Program-made: the position numbers and the translations under genes
Notes under the pieces: model-generated
The model's database searches: none
What the model was told of the DNA's origin: nothing
Seen by the model: the letters and a program-made list of their open reading frames with translations, nothing else
In this document: positions 24,732 to 34,412 of the stretch, piece by piece
Layout of the letters: each line of letters begins with the position of its first letter
Numbering within the stretch: position 1 is the first letter of the stretch
Assembly (NCBI GenBank): GCA_024641475.1
Contig: JAHECZ010000017.1
Span: forward strand, 1-54,187
Origin: Gammaproteobacteria bacterium
Lineage (GTDB): Bacteria; Pseudomonadota; Gammaproteobacteria; UBA6429; Thiohalophilaceae
Direction: 5' to 3'
Length of the DNA stretch: 54,187 nt

Positions 24732-25490
24732 TCAAGTTTGCCAGATAAAACGTTGCCCGCTTATGCCGTGACTTTGCGGCCCCAGTAAGTACAAATACTT
24801 GTCCATACGGCTTTGTGGCAAGGGCAGTTGTCGGGCATCTTCGCCAGGAAATGCCTGACGACGCAGATTGCTTTGCACGATACCTGGGTCAATGCTGTTC
24901 ACCCGTATTGGCGTGTTTTCCCATTCCTGCGCGAGCAAGCGCATAAGTGTATCGCCACCGGCTTTGCTAATTGCATAGGCACCATAGTACGGGGAGGCAT
25001 CAATTGCAGCAGCATCTGAGGTGAACAGAACACTGGCATCGGTTGATTTCTTTAATACCGAATAACACTCACGGGTCAGCAGAAAATTCGCATTGAGATT
25101 TACCTGCATGACGCGTGACCAGACGCTGAGATCATAATGCACGATAGGGGTGATTGTGCCTAACCATGCAGCGTTAAGCAGCAGACCGTCAAGCCGACCA
25201 AATTCTTCTTGAATGATTTGTGCGAGTTTCAGGTAGTCATCATGCTGCGCGGTTTCCAGATTCAATGGATAAATCGCCGGTTGTGGTGAACCTGTTGCGA
25301 CAATTTCATCATATACCTGTTCGAGTTTGCGTACGGTTTTGCCTAACAAAATCACCGTGGCCTGGTGTTGCGCACAGGCTAGTGCGGCCGCTTTGCCGAG
25401 GCCATCAGTCGCACCGGTGATAAGGATGACACGCTCCTTGAGCAGGTTGGCAGGAGGCTGATAATTTGCGGGAAATTCAGGCGTTGGCAT
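24732..25490 (-). CDS. yciK: Short-chain dehydrogenase/reductase, YciK family
   Basis: This 252-residue NAD(P)-binding protein has the nucleotide motif TGATDGLG and the NAA motif (LLLNAAWLG). A Ser (LFTSDAA) and YxxxK in YGAYAISKAG form the catalytic group. The N-terminal PANYQPPANLLKERVILITGA is typical of YciK-like reductases. In Pseudomonas the homologue lies directly beside mupP; here rmuC, two small genes and hpnCDE separate them. The substrate is unknown. Confidence 0.87.
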   Translation of the reverse strand: MPTPEFPANYQPPANLLKERVILITGATDGLGKAAALACAQHQATVILLGKTVRKLEQVYDEIVATGSPQPAIYPLNLETAQHDDYLKLAQIIQEEFGRLDGLLLNAAWLGTITPIVHYDLSVWSRVMQVNLNANFLLTRECYSVLKKSTDASVLFTSDAAAIDASPYYGAYAISKAGGDTLMRLLAQEWENTPIRVNSIDPGIVQSNLRRQAFPGEDARQLPLPQSRMDKYLYLLGPQSHGISGQRFIWQT

Positions 25491-25504
25491 AATGTTGGTT
25501 TTAT

Positions 25505-26824
25505 TTAGAGTGAATCCGCCACGATTTGGCGGGCACAGCGTAAACCACTTTGTACCGCACCTTCAATTGTTGCAGGATAACCCGTATTCGTGTAGTCACC
25601 CGCCAGCCATAACCCCTTTACCAGCGTTCGATTATCCGGTCGGATGGCGTTTATATTGCTGCGGCAACTGAATGTCGCCCGTTTTTCGCAAATGACAAAC
25701 ACGTCGTCAGGTGCAGGCCAATGCGGAAAGGCGAGCGTCAGTTCAGCGCATATCTGCCTGGCTAATTCTGTGTGGGATAAATTCATATGTGGACCCGGGC
25801 CGCTAATCACGACAGCCATCAAGCCGGGAAGTCCGCTGACACGGCGATCGATAAGCCATTGCGACAGTCCACCGATGAAACCCTGAACAGGAAAATCGGC
25901 ACTGACGTCATCTGGGTACTTCACATAGATGGTGCAAATGGGTTCGTAGGTAAAATTAGCCAGATTGTATGTGGTATCTTGTAATGCAGGGATTGGCTTG
26001 AGCAGAGGCAGCACCGCATACGGCGGTATGGTCAGTACGACCTGTGATGCCGGACGCGGCGAATCGGCGCAGCGTACACCATGAATCTGGCGTTGATGTA
26101 TGAGTAGTTCCTCGACACGTTGTCCCAGTTCAACGCGGCCACCACGTTGTTCAATATATTCACAGGCATGATCGGGTAACAGGGCGCTCAAGTCTGTTTT
26201 TGGTAAAAGCAAATCTGAATCATGCCGGTTCCTGCAAAAAGTGTCACGTAAGACCTGCAGAAAGACTTCCGCTGATGCCACATCTATTGATGTGTTCAAC
26301 GCCGCCAAACACAATGGCTCCCAAAGAAGCTGCACCAGGCGTGAATCTTGTTTCTCATGTTGTAATAATTCGAGTGCAGTCAGATCTTTTTCCAGGATGA
26401 TATTATTACGGCAAAAACGCTGACCAAAACGTATGGCCGTCCAGCGTTGGCTGAGTGTTAACCCTGGCGCACGCAGCAGCGCGGCGAGCAGATGTAACGG
26501 CGCGGGTAATTTCGGTGCGGTTAACACAAAAGCGGGACGTTGCTGTTCGTGAAGGTGTAATTGCAATGGCATACGCATAATATGTGTTGCCAGGTTCACG
26601 CCAACGGTTTGCAGTAATTGCAGTGTATGTGTATACGCGCCCAATAAAATATGCTGGCCGTTATCGACCGGGTACTCACCAAATGCAACTCGCCGCGCAC
26701 GGCCGCCCAACTGGCGAGCAGATTCCAACAGGGTGACGTGGCGTCCGTGACGGGTGAGTTCGGCGGCACAGCTTAGACCCGCCCAGCCGCCACCAACGAT
26801 TATGACTGTGTCATTACTTGCCAT
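25505..26824 (-). CDS. hpnE: Hydroxysqualene dehydroxylase HpnE (FAD-dependent)
   Basis: HpnE reductively removes the hydroxyl from hydroxysqualene to give squalene, the last step of the HpnCDE route. The 439-residue protein starts MASNDTVIIVGGGWAGLSCA with a Rossmann FAD motif and LGGRARRVAFG. VDNGQHILLGAYTHTLQLL follows, and the C-terminal FAD-binding GLWLAGDYTNTGYPATIEGAVQSG closes the fold. The frame is open back to 27157, but that extension lies in hpnD and is not family-like. ATG 26824 overlaps the hpnD stop by 11 bases. Confidence 0.92.
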   Translation of the reverse strand: MASNDTVIIVGGGWAGLSCAAELTRHGRHVTLLESARQLGGRARRVAFGEYPVDNGQHILLGAYTHTLQLLQTVGVNLATHIMRMPLQLHLHEQQRPAFVLTAPKLPAPLHLLAALLRAPGLTLSQRWTAIRFGQRFCRNNIILEKDLTALELLQHEKQDSRLVQLLWEPLCLAALNTSIDVASAEVFLQVLRDTFCRNRHDSDLLLPKTDLSALLPDHACEYIEQRGGRVELGQRVEELLIHQRQIHGVRCADSPRPASQVVLTIPPYAVLPLLKPIPALQDTTYNLANFTYEPICTIYVKYPDDVSADFPVQGFIGGLSQWLIDRRVSGLPGLMAVVISGPGPHMNLSHTELARQICAELTLAFPHWPAPDDVFVICEKRATFSCRSNINAIRPDNRTLVKGLWLAGDYTNTGYPATIEGAVQSGLRCARQIVADSL

Positions 26825-27692
26825 GCTGGACTGTTCGATGTAAAAAATAATGGCGCCACCATTCGCGCCAGCGTGTCCGCCAGGCAATCCAAAGTTTGCG
26901 CAATGGTGGCAGACTGATACGGTGCTGCATGACACGATACTCATCTTTGCGGATTTCATGCAGTAAAGTTTGATACACCTCGGCCATGATGATACCGGCG
27001 CGTTGCAAATAGCGATCTGCTTCGGGTAGTAAACGGAAGGCGTTGTCATAATGCGACAGGGCTTGTGCAGCCATGGCGGCGAGAACATTCCGTAACGTCG
27101 GTGACGTCTTCTGCATAAGGATGTCGGCAGCATTGATGCCGTGTTGTGCCAGCTCATTCAAGGGCAGATAAATCCGGCCATTGAGCGCATCTTCTTGTAC
27201 ATCGCGGATAATATTGGTTAGTTGGAATGCCATTCCCAGTTCATGTGCATATTTGAGTGTGGCACGATCACGATAGCCAAAAATTTCGGCGGACATCAGT
27301 CCGACTACGCCTGCGACACGATGACAATATAAATACAATTCCTTGTAGCTGGCATAACTACTGTTATCCAGATCCATTTCCATGCCGTCGATAATTTCCA
27401 GGAAATGTTCTTCAGGTAGATTGAATTGTTTAATAACGGGTGAAAGCGCTTGAGTCACCGGGTGAGTTTCTGCTTGTGTAAATAAGCGCTGAATTTCGTC
27501 ACGCCACCATTGCAGCTTGGCGCGACGCACATCGCGATCGCCTTTGCCATCGGCAATGTCATCCACTTCGCGACAGAAGGCATATAACGCAATTATTGCC
27601 CGGCGTTTTTCCGCAGGTAACGCCAGGAATCCGTAATAAAAGCTGGAGCCGCTACCGGCAGCTTTTTGCTCACAATATTGTTGCGGTGTCAT
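26814..27692 (-). CDS. hpnD: Presqualene diphosphate synthase HpnD
   Basis: HpnD joins two farnesyl diphosphates to presqualene diphosphate. The 292-residue protein belongs to the squalene/phytoene synthase family. The first Asp-rich motif is FCREVDDIADG and the second is LTNIIRDVQEDALNGRIYLP. YCHRVAGVVGLM is also conserved. The beginning, YCEQKAAGSGSSFYYGFLALP, is typical of HpnD. Its ATG overlaps the hpnC stop by four bases. A C-terminal basic/Trp-rich tail (WRTRWREWWRHYF) may touch the membrane. Confidence 0.93.
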   Translation of the reverse strand: MTPQQYCEQKAAGSGSSFYYGFLALPAEKRRAIIALYAFCREVDDIADGKGDRDVRRAKLQWWRDEIQRLFTQAETHPVTQALSPVIKQFNLPEEHFLEIIDGMEMDLDNSSYASYKELYLYCHRVAGVVGLMSAEIFGYRDRATLKYAHELGMAFQLTNIIRDVQEDALNGRIYLPLNELAQHGINAADILMQKTSPTLRNVLAAMAAQALSHYDNAFRLLPEADRYLQRAGIIMAEVYQTLLHEIRKDEYRVMQHRISLPPLRKLWIAWRTRWREWWRHYFLHRTVQHGK

Positions 27693-28585
27693 ACCAGTGA
27701 TTTTATCAGGGTAGGGTCACAAATACGTTTAGTATAAAACAGCATAAGCAAAAAAACCGATCCGGCATCGCTCCAGCGCAGGGTTGGCCGTACATAAATA
27801 TTGCTGCGTTGAGTGAGTTTGTCGGTGACGCGCCAGGCAGAGGCAACAATAGCACGTATTTCCCAGGCCAGACGACCATGCAGGTGGTGTGCAAGTGGGG
27901 CGCCGTTAATTAGCAATTGCCTGGCACGGTTAAGTTGCTGTTGAATAAATTTGTGCATAGCGGGGTCATTACGGTGTAACGTTAAATCATCAAGAGTGAT
28001 TCCGTGTGCCTGCAGTTCATCCAAAGGTAAATAACACCGATGTCGTTGTTGCCAGTCACTGTCGACATCCTGAATAAAATTGATGAGTTGTAAGGCGGTG
28101 CATATCTGGTCGGATAGCAGCAGGTTTTCCGGTGTGGCCTGGTTGTGAATATGTAACACAATCCGGCCCACGGGATCCGCAGAGTGTCGGCAGTAATGTT
28201 TTACCTCGTCATAGCTGGCGTACCGACGTGTGTCGATGTCAGAACGAAATGCCGTAAGTAAGTCGTAACAATATTGTAATGGAATTTGAAAGGTGCGGAT
28301 GACATCCGCCAACGCAATAAACAGCGGGTCGATGGAAGATCGTTGTGCGCCGATGTCATCCAGTGCATCCCACATGATTTGCAGTTCGGCATGGCGTGCT
28401 GTGACATTGATATTGCCCTCGTCGGCGATATCATCGCCACGGCGTGCGAAGCTATAAATTACGGCGGTGGCACGACGAAGCCTGCTGGGTAACAGCCGGG
28501 ATGCGACGGGAAAATTTTCATAATGTGAACGGGCTATCTGTAAGCAATGCTGATAGGCCGACTCCAACGTATCGTTTTGCATCAT
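27689..28585 (-). CDS. hpnC: Hydroxysqualene synthase HpnC
   Basis: HpnC converts presqualene diphosphate to hydroxysqualene. This 298-residue squalene/phytoene synthase-like protein has SHYENFPVASRLLP near the start. The Asp-rich motif is FARRGDDIADEG. YCRHSADPVGRIVLHI and CTALQLINFIQDVDSDWQQRHRCYLP match HpnC rather than HpnD. It heads the hpnC-D-E operon, coupled to hpnD by ATGA. It is divergent from the small membrane gene at 28645. Squalene-hopene cyclase is not in the window. Confidence 0.92.
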   Translation of the reverse strand: MMQNDTLESAYQHCLQIARSHYENFPVASRLLPSRLRRATAVIYSFARRGDDIADEGNINVTARHAELQIMWDALDDIGAQRSSIDPLFIALADVIRTFQIPLQYCYDLLTAFRSDIDTRRYASYDEVKHYCRHSADPVGRIVLHIHNQATPENLLLSDQICTALQLINFIQDVDSDWQQRHRCYLPLDELQAHGITLDDLTLHRNDPAMHKFIQQQLNRARQLLINGAPLAHHLHGRLAWEIRAIVASAWRVTDKLTQRSNIYVRPTLRWSDAGSVFLLMLFYTKRICDPTLIKSLV

Positions 28586-28644
28586 GGTTGTGTTATCGTA
28601 TTGGGCATTGAATTTGAGTCAGTAAAACATTTGAGGGAGTAGAA

Positions 28645-28866
28645 ATGAAAACACTAAAACCGCTATTCATCGGCGTGCTAATTGGTTTGGGATTGGGTCT
28701 GTGGTTTGGTGTCAACATTGGCAAGCATCAACCATTTTATAGTAATCCTTTTGCCGAACATAAAGTGGGAGAAAAATTCAAAACCACGCTAGGCGAAGGT
28801 GTCGATAAGGCAGGCCAAAAACTCGAAAAACTGGGGCAGGAATTGAAGGGCACTGGTAAGCCATAA
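28645..28866 (+). CDS. Small predicted membrane protein (73 residues)
   Basis: I do not recognise a family. An N-terminal membrane helix (LFIGVLIGLGLGLWFGVNIG) is followed by a polar, Lys/Gly-rich tail with an amphipathic helix (KTTLGEGVDKAGQKLEKLGQ). GAGGGAG lies 5-6 bases before the ATG, so it is very likely translated. It sits alone on the plus strand between two minus-strand operons, with its own promoter region of about 60 bases shared with hpnC. It ends four bases before the convergent rmuC stop. Confidence 0.72.
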   Translation: MKTLKPLFIGVLIGLGLGLWFGVNIGKHQPFYSNPFAEHKVGEKFKTTLGEGVDKAGQKLEKLGQELKGTGKP

Positions 28867-28870
28867 TCCT

Positions 28871-30127
28871 TCACGGATTCTCCGTTTGCTTTACCGCCGA
28901 TTCGATTTGTTGTGGTTCTTCCAATGCTTTACCCGTGGTAACACCCAGCTCGCCAAATTTGCGCGCGCTGGGTAGTACCCGACTGTCAAATGACGCCACT
29001 GCGCTGTTGTAGGATTTCACGCTCGTTTCCAGACTGCTGCCTATCTTTTGCAAATGGGTGGCAAAGGTGATCAAGCGTTCATAGAGACCGACACCCAGCG
29101 TACGGATCTCTTCGGCATTTTGCGACAGTTGTTCCTGTCGCCAGCCGTAACCAATCGCGCGTAACAAGGCGACAAAACTGGTGGGTGTGGCGAGAATGAT
29201 TTGTTTACGCAAGGCATCTTCAATCAAGTTACGATCATGATCCAGTGCGGCCGTTAAGAAATGTTCGCCAGGAATAAACAGCACGACAAAATCCGGGCTG
29301 TTTTCAAATTGCGCCCAATAGGATTTATTGCTGAGTTCCACCACACGTTGCCGGACATTTTTGGCATGGCGTAGCATATGTGTTTCACGCGATGCTTCAT
29401 CGGGTGCTTCTATCGCACTCAGGTAGGCATCTAATGGTGTTTTTACGTCGACAACGATGTCGCGCCGATCTGGCATACGTACAATCATATCCGGACGTTG
29501 TCGACCGGATTCAGTCTCGGTATTTTCCTGCTCATAAAAATCGCAGTGCTGCACCATGCCGGAGAGTTCTGCCAAACGCTTCAGGGTCATTTCACCCCAT
29601 TGACCGCGCACTTCGGGGCGGCGTAGTGCATTGACCAGATTGCGCGTCTGATCGTGCAGCGCGGCTTGTGCTTGTGCCATATGTTGCAAATGCTGATTCA
29701 AGGCGCCGTATGCTTCCTTGCGATCTTTCTCGATAGTCTGGATTTGTTTTTCAGTTTTATCCAGCGCCTCGCGAATCGGTTTAATCATGTGTTCGATGGC
29801 TTTTTCTTTCTGCTCCAGATCACCCTGCGCCCTGGTTTGAAACTGTTTGAGATTTTCCTGGGCGAGGCGCAGAAATTCTTCACTATTATGTTTGAGCGCC
29901 GCCGTGGAGAGATTGCTAAACGTTGCGGCGAGTTGATCGCGAGCCTGATTGACGGCAGCGAGTTTGTCTTCCTGAATTTTACGTTCACTTTCCAGCAAGG
30001 TTTGCGCCTGCATGAGCTGTTCGCGAAGTTTGCCGCTATGACGCAAATTATTCACATAGACCAGCAACGCGCCGAGCAGTGTGCCCAGCAAGAAAATACC
30101 CGGCATGACGAGGATAGACTCAGCCAT
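28871..30127 (-). CDS. rmuC: RmuC family protein, predicted recombination-limiting nuclease
   Basis: RmuC was identified by its effect on recombination at inverted repeats and has a PD-(D/E)XK-like fold. This 418-residue copy has an N-terminal membrane helix (VMPGIFLLGTLLGALLVYV). A long coiled coil at about residues 30-160 follows. The conserved core reads RPEVRGQWGEMTLKRLAELSGM, then RPDMIVRMPDRRDIVVDVKTPLDAYL and FVVLFIPGEHFL, then ILATPTSFVALLRAIGYGWRQE. ATG 30127 is preferred, as it gives MAESILVMPG and overlaps the phosphatase gene by 8 bases; the frame is open to 30184. Confidence 0.93.
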   Translation of the reverse strand: MAESILVMPGIFLLGTLLGALLVYVNNLRHSGKLREQLMQAQTLLESERKIQEDKLAAVNQARDQLAATFSNLSTAALKHNSEEFLRLAQENLKQFQTRAQGDLEQKEKAIEHMIKPIREALDKTEKQIQTIEKDRKEAYGALNQHLQHMAQAQAALHDQTRNLVNALRRPEVRGQWGEMTLKRLAELSGMVQHCDFYEQENTETESGRQRPDMIVRMPDRRDIVVDVKTPLDAYLSAIEAPDEASRETHMLRHAKNVRQRVVELSNKSYWAQFENSPDFVVLFIPGEHFLTAALDHDRNLIEDALRKQIILATPTSFVALLRAIGYGWRQEQLSQNAEEIRTLGVGLYERLITFATHLQKIGSSLETSVKSYNSAVASFDSRVLPSARKFGELGVTTGKALEEPQQIESAVKQTENP

Positions 30128-30800
30128 GGCCCGCCTGCCTTTCATTGTGCGTATCAATCCAGTCAAGAATATCGAGCGGCGCATTAACCATCGCGTCCGC
30201 GCCCCAATTTTCAGGTTGATCTGTAATATTTAGATAACCAAACAAGGCGACCAGCGTGTGCATGCCGGCACGTGCACCTGCAATAATGTCGCGTTCGGCA
30301 TCACCAATATATACGCAATTGCTGGCATGACTGCCTGACAGCGTACAGGCATGGAGTAGCGGCGCAGGATCAGGTTTGCGTTGTGGCAGGGTATCGCCGC
30401 TCACAATACAACTGGCCTGGCGATATAGTCCTAATGCCTGCATTAATGGGTTGGTGAGATTGGCCGGCTTATTGGTCACGATGCCCCAGTTAATGCGACG
30501 CTGCGCTAATGCTTGCAGCAAAATATCCATACCATCAAATAAACGCGTGTGGCGCGCAATGTTTTCCGCGTAGACATCGAGCAATTCTTGTCGTATCGCA
30601 GCGTATGTCGGATCAGTTTCGTTGAGTTGAAATCCGAGTTCGACTAAAGCGCGTGCGCCGTGGGATACAACAGGTCGGATGGTGTCATAGTGCAACGCTG
30701 CTTTGCCATGCTTCTGTAACGTGGTATTCAGCGCATAGGCAAGATCCGGCGCGGTATCAGCGAAGGTGCCATCAAGATCAAACAGGACGGTGTGAATCAA
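30120..30800 (-). CDS. mupP: HAD phosphatase, MupP/Gph type (MurNAc-6-phosphate or phosphoglycolate phosphatase)
   Basis: This 226-residue HAD hydrolase has the four motifs: FDLDGTFADT (nucleophile Asp8), IVTNKP, the Lys of RKPDPAPLL, and IGDAERDI. Pseudomonas MupP, which dephosphorylates N-acetylmuramate-6-phosphate during cell-wall recycling, lies in the same place next to ubiG and mtaD. It shares blocks such as SHGARALVELGF, HTRLFDGMDILL and ENWGADAMVNAPLDIL. Annotation pipelines often label it phosphoglycolate phosphatase (gph). Sequence alone cannot exclude that activity, but context favours MupP. The start is a TTG (30798-30800); no ATG is available in a suitable place. Confidence 0.85.
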   Translation of the reverse strand: MIHTVLFDLDGTFADTAPDLAYALNTTLQKHGKAALHYDTIRPVVSHGARALVELGFQLNETDPTYAAIRQELLDVYAENIARHTRLFDGMDILLQALAQRRINWGIVTNKPANLTNPLMQALGLYRQASCIVSGDTLPQRKPDPAPLLHACTLSGSHASNCVYIGDAERDIIAGARAGMHTLVALFGYLNITDQPENWGADAMVNAPLDILDWIDTHNERQAGHG

Positions 30801-30830
30801 GGTGGTGGCCTGCGGTTGTGAAATGATTTG

Positions 30831-31073
30831 TCAATGTGCCAGTGAGTAAATAATGATACCAACGATCACGACAAATGCGCTGATAATGGCGATACGTTGG
30901 GTTTCGATATTGCGCTTTTGTAGTAGATAGGTCTGGTTGCTCAATTCATCCGAACGCGCGATTTGTTGCGCGTACAATTCCAAATGTTTTTTGGCGATCG
31001 TCATCAGTGCTTGCTGATTCGCTTTGATTTCATCCATGATCTGTTTGATTTCCTGATTTGTCGGTGTGTTCAT
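30831..31073 (-). CDS. Small tail-anchored membrane protein (80 residues)
   Basis: I do not recognise a family. The N-terminal 55 residues are polar and helical (TNQEIKQIMDEIKANQQALM then LELYAQQIARSDELSN), suggesting a short coiled coil. The C-terminus is one membrane helix (IAIISAFVVIVGIIIYSLAH) with almost no tail. This is a tail-anchored layout facing the cytoplasm. It lies between ubiG and mupP with gaps of about 30 bases, so it is probably in the same operon. Confidence 0.72.
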   Translation of the reverse strand: MNTPTNQEIKQIMDEIKANQQALMTIAKKHLELYAQQIARSDELSNQTYLLQKRNIETQRIAIISAFVVIVGIIIYSLAH

Positions 31074-31100
31074 GCAGTTTCTCGTGGTGGCAATAAAGGA

Positions 31101-31811
31101 TTAGGTTGGTTTCTGACAATGAACCAGATAGTTGACGGCTACGTCATAGCCCAGGCTATAACGTCGGGTCAGCGGGTTGTATGTCATTCCGGTGAGTTCG
31201 CGCGTATGTAATTTGGCTGCGCGTGACCAAGTATCGAGTTCAGAGGGTTTGATGAATTTATTGTACTCATGCGTACCTTTGGGGAGCATATTCAAAATAT
31301 ATTCAGCGCCGATAATCGCAAATAAGAATGCCCTGGGATTGCGATTAATGGTGGAGAAGAATACATGACCACCGGGTTTGACCAGGGCAGCGCAAGCGGC
31401 GATCACCGATGCCGGATCGGGGACATGTTCGAGCATTTCCATACAAGTTACCACATCAAATGTGGCAGGTTGTTCGATCGCTAATTGTTCTGCCGTCATA
31501 TGGCGGTAATCGACGTTCACACCGGATTCGTGGCGATGCAACCGGGCCACGGCCAGTGGCGCTTCACCCATATCAATCCCGACGACGGTGGCACCGCGCT
31601 GCGCCATCGCTTCACTCAATATGCCTCCGCCACAGCCGATATCGACAACCTGTTTGCCGGCCAGACTGGCACGCCGATCGATATAATTCAGTCGCAGTGG
31701 ATTGATTTCGTGGAGCGGTTTGAATTCACTGTGCGGATCCCACCAACGTGCCGCCAGCGCGGCAAATTTTTTAATCTCGTTTTGATCGACATTGGAATGG
31801 ATCGTAGTCAT
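31101..31811 (-). CDS. ubiG: Ubiquinone biosynthesis O-methyltransferase UbiG
   Basis: UbiG carries out both O-methylations of ubiquinone synthesis using S-adenosylmethionine. The 236 residues start with [20 protein letters not shown], a clear UbiG signature. [14 protein letters not shown] follows, and the SAM-binding motif is [27 protein letters not shown] and [21 protein letters not shown] also match. Its start overlaps the mtaD stop by four bases. MtaD handles S-adenosylhomocysteine-type by-products of such methyltransferases, which may explain the pairing. Confidence 0.96.
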   Translation of the reverse strand: MTTIHSNVDQNEIKKFAALAARWWDPHSEFKPLHEINPLRLNYIDRRASLAGKQVVDIGCGGGILSEAMAQRGATVVGIDMGEAPLAVARLHRHESGVNVDYRHMTAEQLAIEQPATFDVVTCMEMLEHVPDPASVIAACAALVKPGGHVFFSTINRNPRAFLFAIIGAEYILNMLPKGTHEYNKFIKPSELDTWSRAAKLHTRELTGMTYNPLTRRYSLGYDVAVNYLVHCQKPT

Positions 31812-33118
31812 GCGTTCACCAGTTTGGTTTGCCAGTCACGGACTTTGGTCAGAATCTCATTCGTATCCAGTGTTGTCAGGGTTCGCTCTTTCATAATATG
31901 GCGTCCGGCAACCCAGACGTCAGTGACCTGATGGCGTCCTGCCGCATAGACTAACTGAGAAATCGGATTGAATACCGGTAAAGTTTCTATCGAATGCAGA
32001 TTGACCGCAATCATATCCGCAGCTTTGCCGGGTTTTAAACTGCCGATACGATCTTCCAGGCCCAGTGCACGGGCAGCATTGATCGTTGCCATGCGTAACA
32101 CGGATTCTGCATCCGCGGCGCGTGCATCTTGCGCAACGCCCTTGGCAAGCAGAGCGGCGGTTCGCATTTCGCCGAACATATCCAGATCATTGTTGCTGGC
32201 GGCGCCATCGGTGCCAAGACAAACATTGACGTTTGAATTGAGCAGCGTTTGTAGTGGACAAAAGCCACTGGCTAATTTGAGATTCGATTCCGGACAATGC
32301 ATCACATGTGCGCCGGCCTGAGCCAGTTGCGATATCTCTGACGAATCCAGTTGCGTCATGTGTACCGCCAACAAGCGTGGGCTAATCAAGCCCAGTTGTT
32401 GCAGGCGCGCCAACGGACGCATGCCATGCTGTTGCAGCGATTGTTGCACTTCATCGGCGGTTTCATGTACGTGCATATGAACCGGGATATCCAGTTCCTC
32501 AGCCAGTGTGACAATTTCTCGCAGCGGTGCATCACTGACGGTGTAGGGCGCATGCGGTGCGAAGGCCGTGGTGATCAGGTGATTGCTGCGTAATTGATCG
32601 TGAAGTTGCAAGCCCTTGTGTAAATATTCTTTGGCGTTTTGCGCGTAGGCAGAAGGAAAGTCGATGACAATCAGGCCAATCACGGCACGCATGCCTGCCT
32701 GTTCAGCCGCACGCGCAGTTTGTTCGGCGAAAAAATACATATCGTTAAAACAGGTAATACCGCCACGAATCATTTCGGCACAGGCGTGCAGACTGCCATC
32801 ATAGACATAATTGGCACTTACCAATTTTTGTTCGGCTGGCCAGATGTGTTCCTGCAACCAGGTCATTAGCGGCAGATCGTCGGCCGAGCCACGTAACGGA
32901 TTCATTGCCGCATGCGTATGGGCGTTGATTAATCCCGGCAGGACAACGTGCTGCGGCAGATCGATCTGTGATTGTGGCTGATATTTGTTGATCTGATTTT
33001 GTGGCAAGACTTCAAGAATACGGCCATCGTGAATCGCGACGGCATAATTGTCATGGATGGTATGCGCCGGTTCGATGGGGATTACCCAGCGTGCGGTAAT
33101 TAAGGTATCGATTTTCAT
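31808..33118 (-). CDS. mtaD: 5-Methylthioadenosine/S-adenosylhomocysteine deaminase MtaD (amidohydrolase)
   Basis: This 436-residue TRZ/ATZ-type amidohydrolase deaminates 5'-methylthioadenosine and often S-adenosylhomocysteine. Metal and substrate motifs are in order: [44 protein letters not shown] and [13 protein letters not shown]. The ATG at 33118 gives [17 protein letters not shown], the normal family start; the frame extends to 33154. It is divergent from mtnA, the next enzyme type in methylthioadenosine salvage, across 54 bases, as in Pseudomonas. Confidence 0.92.
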   Translation of the reverse strand: MKIDTLITARWVIPIEPAHTIHDNYAVAIHDGRILEVLPQNQINKYQPQSQIDLPQHVVLPGLINAHTHAAMNPLRGSADDLPLMTWLQEHIWPAEQKLVSANYVYDGSLHACAEMIRGGITCFNDMYFFAEQTARAAEQAGMRAVIGLIVIDFPSAYAQNAKEYLHKGLQLHDQLRSNHLITTAFAPHAPYTVSDAPLREIVTLAEELDIPVHMHVHETADEVQQSLQQHGMRPLARLQQLGLISPRLLAVHMTQLDSSEISQLAQAGAHVMHCPESNLKLASGFCPLQTLLNSNVNVCLGTDGAASNNDLDMFGEMRTAALLAKGVAQDARAADAESVLRMATINAARALGLEDRIGSLKPGKAADMIAVNLHSIETLPVFNPISQLVYAAGRHQVTDVWVAGRHIMKERTLTTLDTNEILTKVRDWQTKLVNA

Positions 33119-33172
33119 GAGCGCAAGTTTCCAGTATCCTTGTCGTCCTTTCAAGCATTCAATGAGTGGGCC

Positions 33173-34225
33173 ATGTCATTTGATTCGATTCGTGCAATTC
33201 GCTGGGAAAATAACCGCTTGCTGTTACTGGATCAGCGCTTGCTACCACAACAACAGATCGATGTGGTCTGCACCGATGTGGCTGGGGTGGCCGATGCCAT
33301 TCGCAATATGGTGGTGCGCGGCGCGCCCGCCATTGGCATCACGGCGGCTTATGGTCTGGTCATTGCGGGTCAATTGCGTTTTGCACAAGACAAAGCACGC
33401 TGGCAAACCACGATTGCCGCCGATTTGGAATTGTTGGCAAAATCACGCCCGACCGCAGTGAATTTGTTCTGGGCGATCGAGCGGATGCGTGGGCTGATCG
33501 CCGGTTTGCCGGCCCAGCAAGATCCTGCCGCAGCATTACTGGCTGAAGCACAGCTGATTCATCGCGATGATATTGCTGCCAATCAGCGCATGGGGCAGTT
33601 GGGTGCCGCATTAATCCAGCCAGATTCGGCAATACTGACGCACTGTAATACCGGTTCGCTGGCAACGGGGGGCTTTGGTACCGCACTGGGTGTGATACGT
33701 CAGGCCTATGCGGATAAAAAAGTAACGAAGGTATTTGCGGATGAAACCCGACCCTGGATGCAAGGCGCGAGATTAACGGCGTGGGAGTTAGTGCAGGATA
33801 AAATCCCGGTGACCTTGATCGTCGAAGGGGCCGCGGCATTTTTGATGAAACAGCAGCGGGTACAGTGGGTGATTCTCGGTGCGGATCGCATTACCGCCAA
33901 TGGCGATGTGGCCAATAAAATCGGTACCTACAGTCTGGCTGTGCTGGCGCGACACCATGGGGTGAAATTCATGGTTGTGGCACCGACCTCAACCATCGAC
34001 ATGCAATTGGCAAGTGGGGCGGACATTCCAATTGAGATGCGTGGTGAGGAAGAGCTCCTGCAATTGGGTGGTCAACGCCTTGCACCTCAAGGGGTGCAAG
34101 CCTGGAATCCGGTCTTCGATGTCACGCCTGCCACATTGATTGATGCAATAGTGACCGAGCGTGGTGTAGTGACTGAACCTGACCGGCAAAAAATGCTGGC
34201 TATGATGCAAAAATCCGATTCCTGA
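33173..34225 (+). CDS. mtnA: Methylthioribose-1-phosphate isomerase MtnA
   Basis: MtnA isomerises 5-methylthioribose-1-phosphate to the ribulose form in methionine salvage. The 350-residue protein has [19 protein letters not shown], then [20 protein letters not shown]. The catalytic Cys is in that segment. [20 protein letters not shown] and [18 protein letters not shown] (catalytic Asp) follow. ATG 33173 gives [14 protein letters not shown], the usual start; the frame opens at 33140. Later salvage genes (mtnB, mtnC, mtnD) are not in the window. Confidence 0.95.
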   Translation: MSFDSIRAIRWENNRLLLLDQRLLPQQQIDVVCTDVAGVADAIRNMVVRGAPAIGITAAYGLVIAGQLRFAQDKARWQTTIAADLELLAKSRPTAVNLFWAIERMRGLIAGLPAQQDPAAALLAEAQLIHRDDIAANQRMGQLGAALIQPDSAILTHCNTGSLATGGFGTALGVIRQAYADKKVTKVFADETRPWMQGARLTAWELVQDKIPVTLIVEGAAAFLMKQQRVQWVILGADRITANGDVANKIGTYSLAVLARHHGVKFMVVAPTSTIDMQLASGADIPIEMRGEEELLQLGGQRLAPQGVQAWNPVFDVTPATLIDAIVTERGVVTEPDRQKMLAMMQKSDS

Positions 34226-34302
34226 TTCCTGTGTATTTGGTCAGCCTTCATTATCTCCCGTATGAGAAAGGATCGGACGGATGTCGTCTCAGGGACAGGC
34301 TA

Positions 34303-34311
34303 TGATATACT
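34303..34311 (+). promoter_or_regulatory. Extended -10 promoter element upstream of gyrA
   Basis: TGATATACT is an extended -10 (TGn plus TATACT, five of six consensus). It lies about 100 bases before the gyrA start in a 187-base gap. No good -35 is present, as is common for extended -10 promoters. Confidence 0.5.
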
Positions 34312-34412
34312 CCGGCTCAATTCTGGTCAGATTGCGTAGCCACTCAATTCGTCAGTGGTAGAACCAGTAACACAATATATATAAGTAACAAAAAAACCAG
34401 CACGGACCCAGC

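Noticed and set aside
26825-27157. N-terminal 111-codon extension of the hpnE frame
   Set aside because: The extension lies inside hpnD in another frame and reads as non-family sequence; the FAD motif follows immediately after the ATG at 26824.
29654-30187. 177-codon plus-strand frame opposite rmuC
   Set aside because: Antisense to the coiled-coil part of RmuC; phenylalanine- and leucine-rich product typical of a reverse-strand artefact.
33119-33172. Possible S-adenosylmethionine riboswitch between mtaD and mtnA
   Set aside because: The gap is only 54 bases, with no conserved riboswitch core visible.
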